Origin: Faeciplasma sp045660445
GTDB taxonomy: Bacteria > Bacillota > Clostridia > Oscillospirales > Ruminococcaceae
DNA length: 64,000 nt
Direction: 5' to 3'
NCBI GenBank assembly: GCA_045660445.1
Contig: JAZRDR010000008.1
Location: 8,117-72,116, forward strand
Of the stretch, positions 16,540-24,604 are shown piece after piece. A program made the position numbers and the translations under genes. The notes under the pieces were generated by a model. The model saw nothing but the letters and a program-made list of their open reading frames with translations, had not been told where the DNA came from and ran no database searches. Numbering within the stretch: position 1 is the stretch's first letter; every line of letters starts with the position of its first letter.

Positions 16540-18285
16540 CTATCCGACAATTTCGATATCGGAATATACAGAAACGTCAACAAACAAGGTGTTTCCTTCA
16601 GCTACGTTTATGGAGCCACCGACCTCTCCGGAGGTTTCGGGGCAAAATACGCCCAAAACATATCCCGAAGGAATATAAGGTGTCTCAGTGTATCTTATCT
16701 CATATTTGATATTAAGAACATCAAGCATAGCAATGTATTCGTCTCTGGTCATATTCATACCGAAATCGTTGATAAAGCTTGGGATGGTAACGGTTGCATA
16801 GCCCTTGCTTACGGTAAGAACTACCTTTTGAATGGGATATAAGTTAGTTCCTTCGGCAATATCCTGTTCGAAAATATAACCTGATTCATATTCATCTGTA
16901 TAGCCATATATGATCTCGAACTCTATGCGTTCCTTCCATGTATCGTTGTTGACAACGGATTCAACCTTTTTGCCGATAAACTGAGGCATTACAAACATAT
17001 TGCCCGTTTGAACGGTTGTGGGCTCAGTCGTGGTAACGATGGGAGGTTCGGTCGTGGTGCTTGTAGGCTGGGTCGTGGTGACGACGGGAGCATCACTAAC
17101 AAATCCTGAATTGTGAGATTCATCGTCCGGTATTTCACTGTTTCCTGAATCGGGAAGGAGCATCGAGATAAGCATCATAAGTGCAATTCCGACAACGGCA
17201 ATTAAAAGAATCGCGCCGATTATCGCACCCACATTAGATTTCTTGTTTGATTTATTCTTTGAAGAAGTACGCTTTGGCGATTGGATCGGAATCGTTTGAG
17301 TTTGAGTGTGCTTGCTTGCCATATATTGCGGCTGCTCGAAGAGCTTTGTTACAAAGTCGGTAACGTTAGCAACGCGGCGATCGCAATTAAGATTCATTGC
17401 TTGCATGATGACTTTCGACACGTTTGCAGGAACGTGAGGATTGATCTTTGCGGGTTCCAAAAGTGAATCGTTGCCGATACGAGCCATAGGCTCTGTGGGC
17501 ATGCAGCCGCTTAAAAGTCTATACATAACAGCAGCGACAGCATAAACATCGGTCCATGTGCCTTCATACTGAGCACCCGAATATTGCTCTGGTGCGGAAT
17601 ATCCGGCATAAAGCTCGGGAGCCAAGTCGGTATTTACTGTTCTTATTCCGGGAATGGCAAATCCGGTTAGCTTAAGCTCCTGTCTGTCGGTGACAAGAAT
17701 GTTATCAAGGCTGATTCCGCGATGTAAAATTCCTGCGTTATGTATACAGCCAAGAGTTGTGAGTAACGGAGGGAATAGCTTTTTAACCTGCTCCCAAGTA
17801 AGCTCACCCGCGTTATCAACAAGGTATTGCTTTAATGTAACAGCCTCGGTATATTGCAAAATAACGTATGCCGTGTTGTTCTGAGAGAACATATCAATGG
17901 GTGCCACGATGTGAGACATTGTACGCAGACGGGAAAGAGCCTTATTAAGCTCGATAAACTCGGACATATAGTTTTTATACTGAACGAGCGAGCCTGCATC
18001 GACAATTATCTCGGGGCTTTGCTTTGTTCGAGAACACAATGCATCGGGCATATATTCTTTAATGAAAACCTTTTCATTAGAGACGTTGTCAAATCCGATA
18101 TATGTTGCTGATTCGCCGTTGAATCTTATAACTCTTCCGACGATATATCTGTCATCTAAAACTGTTTTTGGGGGCAGATATGAAGGATGATAGGAGTTGC
18201 TGTCGGCATATCCGCAATGAGGGCATGCACCCTCCTGCTCGAGGGGCTCCATACAGCCCATGCACAGCATTTTTCTTTCGCTCAT
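16540..18285 (-). CDS. Zinc-ribbon, kinase-like, PASTA-domain membrane protein (predicted pseudokinase)
   Basis: A 581-residue protein. Residues 8-24 form a CMGC/CPHC zinc ribbon. Residues 45-310 are a Hanks-type kinase fold with the VAIK-type Lys76 (VFIK). One transmembrane helix lies near 352-376, then a Thr/Pro linker (TTTQPTSTTTEPP) and two PASTA-like domains (MPQFIGKKVESV, IPSFINDFGMN), which in other kinases bind peptidoglycan fragments. The catalytic loop reads HRGISLDN (Asp190 replaced by Gly) and the DFG motif reads TGF (Asp207 replaced by Thr). Relatives with the same zinc-ribbon layout usually keep HRDIS and DFG. Phosphotransfer is therefore unlikely, and a cell-wall sensing or scaffold role is an inference. 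It has its own promoter and terminator. Confidence 0.88.
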   Translation of the reverse strand: MSERKMLCMGCMEPLEQEGACPHCGYADSNSYHPSYLPPKTVLDDRYIVGRVIRFNGESATYIGFDNVSNEKVFIKEYMPDALCSRTKQSPEIIVDAGSLVQYKNYMSEFIELNKALSRLRTMSHIVAPIDMFSQNNTAYVILQYTEAVTLKQYLVDNAGELTWEQVKKLFPPLLTTLGCIHNAGILHRGISLDNILVTDRQELKLTGFAIPGIRTVNTDLAPELYAGYSAPEQYSGAQYEGTWTDVYAVAAVMYRLLSGCMPTEPMARIGNDSLLEPAKINPHVPANVSKVIMQAMNLNCDRRVANVTDFVTKLFEQPQYMASKHTQTQTIPIQSPKRTSSKNKSNKKSNVGAIIGAILLIAVVGIALMMLISMLLPDSGNSEIPDDESHNSGFVSDAPVVTTTQPTSTTTEPPIVTTTEPTTVQTGNMFVMPQFIGKKVESVVNNDTWKERIEFEIIYGYTDEYESGYIFEQDIAEGTNLYPIQKVVLTVSKGYATVTIPSFINDFGMNMTRDEYIAMLDVLNIKYEIRYTETPYIPSGYVLGVFCPETSGEVGGSINVAEGNTLFVDVSVYSDIEIVG

Positions 18286-18356
18286 CGAATCACACTTTCC
18301 TTTCAGAAAATAAACATAATAGTATCAAAACACAGTTGTGCTTTATAATCGAGTAA

Positions 18357-18385
18357 ATGATAACAATAGTTTTTGATAATGTCAA
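18357..18385 (-). promoter_or_regulatory. Promoter of the PASTA pseudokinase gene
   Basis: TTGACA (18385-18380), 17-nt spacer, TATCAT (18362-18357) on the minus strand. Confidence 0.75.
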
Positions 18386-18399
18386 TAGAATCAGCCAAA

Positions 18400-18428
18400 C
18401 TGTCACTTAGCTGTAACTAAGTTGTAAC
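18400..18428 (+). promoter_or_regulatory. Pho-box-like direct repeat array
   Basis: Three 7-mers on an 11-bp period: CTGTCAC (18400), CTGTAAC (18411) and TTGTAAC (18422), separated by TTAG and TAAG. This is the geometry of PhoB/PhoP operators. It lies between the divergent pseudokinase and cls promoters, 19 nt upstream of the cls -35. Confidence 0.5.
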
Positions 18429-18447
18429 TTTTTCGGGCATAATTAAG

Positions 18448-18476
18448 TTGATATTAAGTTTTTATTGTTATATAAT
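18448..18476 (+). promoter_or_regulatory. cls promoter
   Basis: TTGATA (18448-18453), 17-nt spacer, TATAAT (18471-18476), about 46 nt before the cls start. Confidence 0.8.
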
Positions 18477-18522
18477 AAAAGTAGATAAATCGACAAAATA
18501 TTGCACATTTAAAGGAGGAAAA

Positions 18523-20049
18523 ATGAAAAAGCTTTCAAAGCTTCTGCAAAGCAGAATGTTTATTACAATACTTTTGTTGTTCATTCAGCTTGTTATATTA
18601 ATAGTATTCCTAGGCGTTATGTTTGACAGATTTGCTGTTTACTATATCGTTTCCTCTATCGTCGCGCTTATTTCGATCGTAGACATTGCAAACTCGGATA
18701 TGAACCCTTCGTATAAAATTGCGTGGCTGGTTTTGGTGCTTATCATCCCCTTCTGCGGAACTCCTTTATATTTGATATTCTCAAAATCGAAGCAGGATTA
18801 TAGAATATCGAAGCGGTTAAGAAAGTATAAAACCCTTGAAAGACTGATGATAAACAACCTTGAAGACAACCTTCAAGAAATAGAAGACAACGATCCCGAA
18901 ATCGCACGGCAGATGAGATATATAAGCAATACAGCGCTTGCGCCTGTTTACAAAAACACCGAAACGAGATATTTTGCATCGGGTGAAGATTATTTCGAGG
19001 CGCTCTTATTTGAGTTAAGGCGTGCTCAGAGATTTATATTCTTAGAGTATTTTATAATCGAAAAGGGCAAGATGTTTAACTCTGTTCTTGATATCCTTAA
19101 GGCAAAGGTGAATCAGGGAATCGAAGTAAGGATCATGTTTGACGATTTGGGAACGATATCGAAGCTTTCCAAAAACTATGACAAAGAGCTTGAGGCAATG
19201 GGACTTAGGGTATCGGTATTCAATAGAATAAGGCCCTCGCTTGATACGTTCCTCAATTATCGCGACCATCGAAAGATCGTCGTTATCGACGGAAACGTTG
19301 CTTTCACGGGAGGAATCAATTTAGCTGATGAATATATCAACGAGGTTGAGAAATTTGGGCACTGGAAGGACACGGGCATTATGCTTAAGGGCGATGCTGT
19401 AACAAAAATGACCGAGACTTTCCTGCAACTTTGGCACTTCTCGAAGGGCGAATCTAAGATCGACCTTAAAGATTATGAATGTAAAATTAGCAGTGAGAGT
19501 GACGGATATATTCAGCCGTTTGCAGATGGTCCCACTAATAACGACGAGATATGCGAAATGTGCTATATCGGACTTATAAGCAGTGCGAGAAAGAATATTA
19601 ACATCACGACGCCTTACCTTATTTTAGACAACGAGATGCAAACGGCGTTATGTCACGCTGCAAAAAGCGGTGTGGACGTGAGGATAATCACCCCTCACAT
19701 TCCCGACAAAAAGCTGGTTTTGGCCGTGACAAGATCATATTACAGAGCTTTACTTAAGGCAGGAGTTAAAATATATGAATACACTCCCGGATTTATTCAT
19801 GCAAAGTCGCTTTCGGCTGACGGAAAGGTGTGCGTTGTAGGCACGGCGAACTTTGACTTCAGAAGCTTTTATATGCACTTTGAAAACTGTGTTTTGGCCT
19901 ATAAATCGAGCTGTGTCAGTGACGTTGAAGCTGATTTTGAACAAACACTTGATCTTTGCGAGGAGATAACCTTGGAAGCTATAAACAAGAAGGGTACTCT
20001 TTATCGCCTTTTGCAGGCGGTGCTGAAGATATTTGCACCGCTGATGTAG
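18523..20049 (+). CDS. cls: Cardiolipin synthase (phospholipase D family)
   Basis: This 508-residue membrane enzyme condenses two phosphatidylglycerols into cardiolipin and glycerol. Two N-terminal helices (residues 14-60) precede two PLD domains. The HxKxxxxD motifs are intact: HRKIVVIDG in the first half and HAKSLSADG near residue 428. FTGGINLADEY and GTANFDFRS follow them as in Cls enzymes. ATG 18523 has the strong ribosome-binding site AAAGGAGGAAAA. It ends with TAG. A Pho-box-like array upstream hints at phosphate-dependent expression. Confidence 0.93.
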   Translation: MKKLSKLLQSRMFITILLLFIQLVILIVFLGVMFDRFAVYYIVSSIVALISIVDIANSDMNPSYKIAWLVLVLIIPFCGTPLYLIFSKSKQDYRISKRLRKYKTLERLMINNLEDNLQEIEDNDPEIARQMRYISNTALAPVYKNTETRYFASGEDYFEALLFELRRAQRFIFLEYFIIEKGKMFNSVLDILKAKVNQGIEVRIMFDDLGTISKLSKNYDKELEAMGLRVSVFNRIRPSLDTFLNYRDHRKIVVIDGNVAFTGGINLADEYINEVEKFGHWKDTGIMLKGDAVTKMTETFLQLWHFSKGESKIDLKDYECKISSESDGYIQPFADGPTNNDEICEMCYIGLISSARKNINITTPYLILDNEMQTALCHAAKSGVDVRIITPHIPDKKLVLAVTRSYYRALLKAGVKIYEYTPGFIHAKSLSADGKVCVVGTANFDFRSFYMHFENCVLAYKSSCVSDVEADFEQTLDLCEEITLEAINKKGTLYRLLQAVLKIFAPLM

Positions 20050-20050
20050 C

Positions 20051-20160
20051 GAGGTGTGAAACGCCGCCTTGCAGAATGCAAGAGTGGAGTTTCGTACCGA
20101 GCGGTGAGATTGGATGCTGTATATAATTGTGCGCGTGGGCGAAGCCGAGTGCGCACGTAA
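20051..20160. repeat. GC-rich intergenic element 3
   Basis: Located between the cls stop and its terminator. It contains CTTGCA-GAA-TGCAAG (20068-20082), the tail CCGAGCGGTGAGATT, and a second hairpin GTGCGC...GGC-GAA-GCC...GCGCAC (20129-20156). Confidence 0.6.
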
Positions 20161-20169
20161 TAAGCGAAA

Positions 20170-20208
20170 AAATAAAGCACTTGCAGAATGATCTGCAGGT
20201 GCTTTTGT
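20170..20208. terminator. Bidirectional terminator between cls and the RluA-type gene
   Basis: Interrupted stem AAAGCAC-TGCAG/CTGCA-GTGCTTT. TTGTTTT follows on the plus strand and ATTTTTTCG on the minus strand, so it can serve both convergent genes. Confidence 0.85.
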
Positions 20209-20209
20209 T

Positions 20210-20845
20210 TTAGAATTCGAACTCGCTCCAGGGATATTCGTTGTCAGGCGTTAATGAAAAGCTTAGATCCTCATTGGTTTTCGGATGCTTAAACTTAAGA
20301 TAGCAAGAAAATAGAGCGATGTTTTTCGCGCTTTTGTCGCCACCATAACGTCTGTCTCCCAAAAGTGGAAGCTTGCGCGATGCAAACTGCACGCGAATTT
20401 GATGAGTTCTGCCGGTGTGGAGATGAACACGAATAAGCGAGATGTTCCCCTGCTCTGTGCTTACAGATGAAATAAGCTTATAGTCAAGCTTTGCATCCTT
20501 AACGCCCTTTCGCTGTCTGTCAACGACGAAGGTTTTTCCCAAACGTACATCACGGTAAAGAAGATCTGTAAGTGTATCCTCGCTTTTTTCAGGAACACCC
20601 GAAACAACGCAAAAATATTCTTTTATGAGAGTTTTATTTTGTATCTGCAAACTTAGATTTGCCGCGGCTTGTTTGGTTTTTGCAAACACCATAAGTCCGC
20701 CAACAGCTTTATCAAGGCGATGGACACAGAAGATCTCACAGCCAAGCTGCTCGGACAAAAGCGAGGGCATATTCTTCTCGGAATCGACACCCGTTGGCTT
20801 TTGACAAACGACAATGTGCTTGTCATTAAATATAATTTCTATCAT
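20210..20845 (-). CDS. RluA-family pseudouridine synthase
   Basis: This protein of about 211 residues isomerises uridine to pseudouridine in rRNA or tRNA. The catalytic motif VHRLDKAVGGLMVFAKT contains the essential Asp. Other family segments are HLHTGRTHQIRVQFA and GDRRYGG. No S4 domain is present, so this is a short form as in TruC/YqcB-like members; the target site is unknown. ATG 20845 is preferred, but TTG 20851 overlaps the prmA stop (TTGA) and is possible. Probably translated by coupling to prmA. Confidence 0.88.
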   Translation of the reverse strand: MIEIIFNDKHIVVCQKPTGVDSEKNMPSLLSEQLGCEIFCVHRLDKAVGGLMVFAKTKQAAANLSLQIQNKTLIKEYFCVVSGVPEKSEDTLTDLLYRDVRLGKTFVVDRQRKGVKDAKLDYKLISSVSTEQGNISLIRVHLHTGRTHQIRVQFASRKLPLLGDRRYGGDKSAKNIALFSCYLKFKHPKTNEDLSFSLTPDNEYPWSEFEF

Positions 20846-20847
20846 AA

Positions 20848-21816
20848 TCAATCTTTATTATATACTGCAGCATTCCACATATCGCGGTGCAAGCTCTCAA
20901 TAAGCGTGAAGCCGCAATGCTTTACAGCCTCGATAACTTCGTCACGTCTATCATCGATAATGCCCGAAATCACAAGGATTCCGCCATGTTTTGTTATATC
21001 TGCGAAGGTTTCTTTCATCAGCATTAAAACATCAGCAACTATATTCGCAGCGACAAGGTCATAACCTTTACCGACATTTTCTTTCAATTCAGAGTCAGTT
21101 ATGATATCGCCATGGTAAACAGTATACTTATCGTCTGCGATGCCATTCTTTAAAGCGTTTGCCTTTGCAATTTTTGCAGCATCTTCAGCGATGTCTGTGC
21201 CAACTGCGCTGTCAGCTCCCAATGCCATTGCAGCAATAGAGATGATTCCGCTGCCGCATCCAAGGTCGCAAACACGGTCGCCTTTTTGAACGTATTTTTC
21301 CAAAAGCTCTAAACAAAGCTGAGTGGTATAATGGCGTCCTGTGCCGAAGCTTGTTTCGGGATCAAGCTCGACAACAACACGGTTGCAATCCTCGGGCAAT
21401 TCCTCCCACGAAGGCTTGATAACGATTCTTTCACCGATCTCGACGGGTTTGAAGAACTGCTTCCAAGTGTTTGCCCAATCCTCCTCGTTAATGCCGGAGG
21501 TTTCCATCTCCAGTCTTCCGAGCTCGTTATCTGCATCCGATTCTTTAAGGCGAGAGATTATCGACTTTATCTCGGCAAGCATTTCGGGAGCGGTTTCGTT
21601 CTTTTCGATATAGACGGTTATATAAGCCTCGCCGTTTTGACGGGCAAGCACTTCATCGTCGATATAGTCCCAAGCGGGGGTTTTATTTTCAACAAATTCG
21701 GTTATATCCTCAGGATCGTTGATGACAAGGCCTGTTATGCCTGCACCGATAAGCGCAGCGCTCAGTGCTTCGATTCCTTGATGTGTTGTGTATATGTTAA
21801 GTTCGAGCCATTCCAT
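20848..21816 (-). CDS. prmA: Ribosomal protein L11 methyltransferase
   Basis: This 322-residue class I AdoMet methyltransferase trimethylates L11. An N-terminal ferredoxin-like recognition domain (MEWLELNIYTTHQGIEAL) is followed by ETSFGTGRHYTTQ, the AdoMet loop DLGCGSGIISIAA and the LVAANIVADVLM motif replacing NPPY, all diagnostic for PrmA. In-frame Met codons exist further upstream, but ATG 21816 has GGAG at seven nt and matches family starts. It overlaps the RluA-type gene. Confidence 0.93.
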   Translation of the reverse strand: MEWLELNIYTTHQGIEALSAALIGAGITGLVINDPEDITEFVENKTPAWDYIDDEVLARQNGEAYITVYIEKNETAPEMLAEIKSIISRLKESDADNELGRLEMETSGINEEDWANTWKQFFKPVEIGERIVIKPSWEELPEDCNRVVVELDPETSFGTGRHYTTQLCLELLEKYVQKGDRVCDLGCGSGIISIAAMALGADSAVGTDIAEDAAKIAKANALKNGIADDKYTVYHGDIITDSELKENVGKGYDLVAANIVADVLMLMKETFADITKHGGILVISGIIDDRRDEVIEAVKHCGFTLIESLHRDMWNAAVYNKD

Positions 21817-21878
21817 GATGATTCTCCGTTTCATTTTATTCACTTGATTTTAGCACAGATTTTCGGGTTAGTCAATCA

Positions 21879-21950
21879 GCGGCGATTTCGCCGCGCGCGG
21901 GGCGCCAGCCCGAGTGCGCGGCGGCGGAGCCGCGGTGGGGTTGCAGTTTT
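21879..21950. repeat. GC-rich intergenic element 4
   Basis: Contains the hairpin GCGGCGA/TTCGCCGC (21879-21894), then GGCGCCAGCC and GCGGCGGAGCCGCGGTGGGG. It lies between the prmA start and the ATPase terminator. Confidence 0.55.
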
Positions 21951-21960
21951 TTGAGAAAGC

Positions 21961-22012
21961 AAAAACGAGGGCGGCGTGGTTGCGTGAGCAACGAGTGCCG
22001 ACCTCGTTTTGA
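21961..22012 (-). terminator. Terminator of the metal ATPase gene, with a GC-rich insert in its loop
   Basis: The outer stem AAAACGAGG/CCTCGTTTT encloses a further CGGC/GCCG and a GTTGC/GCAAC hairpin. TTTTTGC follows on the minus strand. The inner block GTGAGCAACGAGTGCCG resembles the GC-rich elements. Confidence 0.75.
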
Positions 22013-22018
22013 GGAAAA

Positions 22019-23911
22019 TCAGTTTTTGGGTGCTTTGAGCGCACGGAGCGCGTTTATAACAGCGAGAAGCATTACGCCTGTATCAGCAAAGACCGCAAGC
22101 CACATTCCCGAGATTCCACAGATAGTAAGGATCATAACGAGAACTTTTGCGCCAAGTGAGAAGAAGATGTTCTGCCAAGCAACATTTATAGTTTTTCTAG
22201 ATATCTTCACCGCTTGTGCAAGCTTTGAAAGCTTGTCATCGAGCAAGACTACGTCTGCCGATTCGATGGCGGCATCTGATCCGAGAGCGCCCATTGCAAC
22301 GCCCAAATCAGCGAGTGCCAAAACAGGCGAATCGTTAATTCCGTCGCCGACAAATGCAGTGGTGCTTTCCGTCTCTGAGATGATTTTTTCAAGATGGCTT
22401 ACCTTATCCTCGGGCTTAAGAGAATAGTTCACCTCGGCGATTCCTACATCTGATGCGATTTCCTTTGCGGCATTCTCGCCGTCGCCCGTAAGCATTGAAA
22501 TTCTTGAAACTCCAAGTGATTTAAGACTTGAAATCGCTTCCTTTGAATCAGGCTTTATTTTGTCGTTAAACGTTACACATCCCTTGTATTCTCCGTTTAT
22601 GGCTATATGTATGCCGATTCCCGACACCGCGTTTAATTCAGATGTAACTCCGACTTCAAGCATAAGCTCGGCATTGCCGACGGCAACTTTATCCTCGCCT
22701 ACCGTGCTAATAATGCCCTTGCCTGCGATCTCATGAGATTCTTTGATGATATCATCATTTATTGAATTGCCAAAATACTTAACCAATGCTTTTGCAATGG
22801 GATGAGTTGATCGACTTTCGGCATAGGCGGCAAGCTTAAGTGTATTTTCATCTACTGTTGAAGAATCAACGCTTAAAGTGCCATATGTAAGAGTTCCTGT
22901 TTTATCAAGTGCGACTGATTTAAGCTTAGACAGTTGTTCGATGCAATTGGTTCCCTTGATTAAAATGCCTTTCGTTGATGCACATCCAACGCCTGCAAAA
23001 AACGTTAAGGGTACGGAAATTACGAGTGCGCAGGGGCAGGATATTACAAGAAGGGTAAGCCCTCGATAGAGCCACGAGGAGAAAGTTTGTGCATATCCCG
23101 TGAACAGTGGGAAAACAAACGCAACGATTGCGGCGACCGCTACAACGATCAAAGTATACTTGCGTGCAAAGCGCGAAATGAAGCGTTCTGCCTTTGCCTT
23201 CTTCGACTGTGCATCCTTAACCATTTCAAGGATTCTTGAAGCAGATGAATCGTGATATTCCTTTTCAACAAGGACCTCTATCGTGCCTGAAGCGTTGATT
23301 CCTCCTCCATAAACAGTATCTCCGACCGAAACGGAAACAGGAAGAGATTCGCCGGTGAGAGCTGAATTATCCACCAAGGAATTGCCATTTATGACCTTGC
23401 CGTCAAGAGCGATGCGTTCGCCGGCAAGAACAACGACAGTATCACCTATCTTCACAGTTTCGGGAAGGACTTTAACAAGCTCGCCGTTTTGGCGGACGTT
23501 AACATGGTCAGGGTGAAGCTCTAACAGTGCTGTTATCGATTTACGGGAACGTTCACTTGCGACGCCTTCAAGAATCCCACCGATAGCGTAAAGAATCATT
23601 ACTGCGGCGGCTTCGGAAACCTCACCGACAGCTATCGCACCGATAGATGCAATAGTCATCAGAAAGCATTCGTCGATACTGTGCTCGGTTATAAGATCTT
23701 TAAGGGCATCGTATATGGTTTCATAACCGACGATTAGGAAGGAAGAAACCAAAACAACGGTTTTGATTATCCCATCGGGCAAGAAAAAGGACGCGATAAA
23801 CAGTACCGCAGCAACGATTATTTTGATTATATCAAATTTCAGCGAGCTATGCTCGTGTTCGTGTTCATGAGAGTGGCAGTCATCATGACAGCCGCAATTG
23901 CAATGTGACAT
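22019..23911 (-). CDS. Heavy-metal-translocating P1B-type ATPase (zinc/cadmium type)
   Basis: This 630-residue efflux pump exports Zn2+/Cd2+-class ions. It has no N-terminal HMA domain; instead residues 4-22 form a Cys/His-rich metal-binding tail (CNCGCHDDCHSHEHEHEH). The transmembrane metal motif is SCPCALV, the phosphorylation site DKTGTLT, with TGES, an HP dipeptide (STHPIAKAL) and GDGINDSP. SCPCALV plus the His-rich tail and an upstream SmtB-type regulator favour divalent Zn/Cd rather than copper. ATG 23911 follows AAGGAGATACAT. It lies 200 nt downstream of arsR with two GC-rich elements between. Confidence 0.93.
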   Translation of the reverse strand: MSHCNCGCHDDCHSHEHEHEHSSLKFDIIKIIVAAVLFIASFFLPDGIIKTVVLVSSFLIVGYETIYDALKDLITEHSIDECFLMTIASIGAIAVGEVSEAAAVMILYAIGGILEGVASERSRKSITALLELHPDHVNVRQNGELVKVLPETVKIGDTVVVLAGERIALDGKVINGNSLVDNSALTGESLPVSVSVGDTVYGGGINASGTIEVLVEKEYHDSSASRILEMVKDAQSKKAKAERFISRFARKYTLIVVAVAAIVAFVFPLFTGYAQTFSSWLYRGLTLLVISCPCALVISVPLTFFAGVGCASTKGILIKGTNCIEQLSKLKSVALDKTGTLTYGTLSVDSSTVDENTLKLAAYAESRSTHPIAKALVKYFGNSINDDIIKESHEIAGKGIISTVGEDKVAVGNAELMLEVGVTSELNAVSGIGIHIAINGEYKGCVTFNDKIKPDSKEAISSLKSLGVSRISMLTGDGENAAKEIASDVGIAEVNYSLKPEDKVSHLEKIISETESTTAFVGDGINDSPVLALADLGVAMGALGSDAAIESADVVLLDDKLSKLAQAVKISRKTINVAWQNIFFSLGAKVLVMILTICGISGMWLAVFADTGVMLLAVINALRALKAPKN

Positions 23912-23945
23912 ATGTATCTCCTTGATAAGCTTTATGTGGTTTTGA

Positions 23946-24014
23946 GGAGGCGGGACGGAGACCGCCGCCGCGCTGAAAGCGCGAGTGGTGGGAGGGGCCC
24001 GCTGAGGTTGGGGG
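23946..24014. repeat. GC-rich intergenic element 5
   Basis: Contains GCGCT-GAA-AGCGC (23970-23982), then GAGTGGTGGGAGG. It sits between arsR and the ATPase gene, so it would be transcribed with them. Confidence 0.55.
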
Positions 24015-24035
24015 CAGATTTTATGTGATAGGAAG

Positions 24036-24108
24036 TGTGGCGCCGTGGCGAAGGCGTGGGCGCCCCCGGAGGGGCGGCGAGTGCCGAAGCCGTGGCGCGG
24101 TGGATTGC
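24036..24108. repeat. GC-rich intergenic element 6
   Basis: Contains GCCCC-CGGA-GGGGC (24062-24075), then GGCGAGTGCCGAAGCCG and GCGCGGTGGA. It abuts the arsR stop codon and is adjacent to element 5, the only close pair in the window. Confidence 0.55.
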
Positions 24109-24111
24109 AAA

Positions 24112-24492
24112 TTATTCAGAAATGTGTTCAAGGCCAGTTGCCAGGATGTCGGAAACGTGGTCATCGGCAATCGAATAATAGATCGTTTTGCCTTCGCGGC
24201 GATATTTCACAAGTCCCGCCTGCTTAAGCACGCGAAGCTGATGAGAAACAGCCGATTGCGAAACACCAACAAGCTCTGTGATATCGCAGACGCACATATC
24301 CCCTGCCAAAAGCGAGAATAAGATTCTTACTCTTGTCAAATCTGAGATGGCTTTAAAAAGCTCACTGACATAATAAGCTTCTTCCTCGGTGATCATTTTA
24401 TTTTCAAACAGCTTTACTTTTTCGATATTCTTTCCGCCGCATTCAACGTGATAAGGACATTCGTGACAATTGCAGTTTTCGTGATCGTGCAT
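24112..24492 (-). CDS. ArsR/SmtB-family metal-responsive repressor
   Basis: This 126-residue winged-helix repressor has both candidate metal sites of the family: the alpha-3 site MCVCDITELVGVSQSAVSHQ and the alpha-5 zinc motif DxH-x10-HxxE (DDHVSDILATGLEHISE) at the C-terminus. An N-terminal Cys/His cluster (MHDHENCNCHECPYHVEC) adds possible CadC-type ligands. It probably releases DNA on binding Zn or Cd and controls itself and the downstream ATPase. ATG 24492 has AAGGAG at eight nt. A perfect inverted repeat overlaps its promoter. Confidence 0.92.
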   Translation of the reverse strand: MHDHENCNCHECPYHVECGGKNIEKVKLFENKMITEEEAYYVSELFKAISDLTRVRILFSLLAGDMCVCDITELVGVSQSAVSHQLRVLKQAGLVKYRREGKTIYYSIADDHVSDILATGLEHISE

Positions 24493-24508
24493 AAAAGCAC
24501 TCCTTTCA

Positions 24509-24565
24509 AATAACATATGAGTATGTGTTCATATGTTATTATACATATTTATCTCCCCTTGTCAA
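24509..24565 (-). promoter_or_regulatory. arsR promoter and ArsR-type operator
   Basis: TTGACA (24565-24560), 16-nt spacer, TATAAT (24543-24538) on the minus strand. A perfect 12-bp inverted repeat AATAACATATGA/TCATATGTTATT (24509-24520 with 24529-24540) overlaps the -10 and start site, as expected for an autoregulatory SmtB/CadC operator. Confidence 0.85.
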
Positions 24566-24585
24566 TAGAACGCTTAAATATGTAT

Positions 24586-24604
24586 GGGCGAAGATCATTC
24601 GCCC
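24586..24604 (-). terminator. Hairpin at the 3' end of the sugar permease gene
   Basis: GGGCGAA/TTCGCCC overlaps the permease stop codon. No T-run follows on the minus strand (ATACATA), so it is a weak terminator or an mRNA-end stabiliser. Confidence 0.45.

Noticed and set aside
20047..20160. Readthrough extension of cls past its TAG
   Set aside because: The extension would translate a GC-rich repeat element, and the Cls protein is already of normal length at the TAG.
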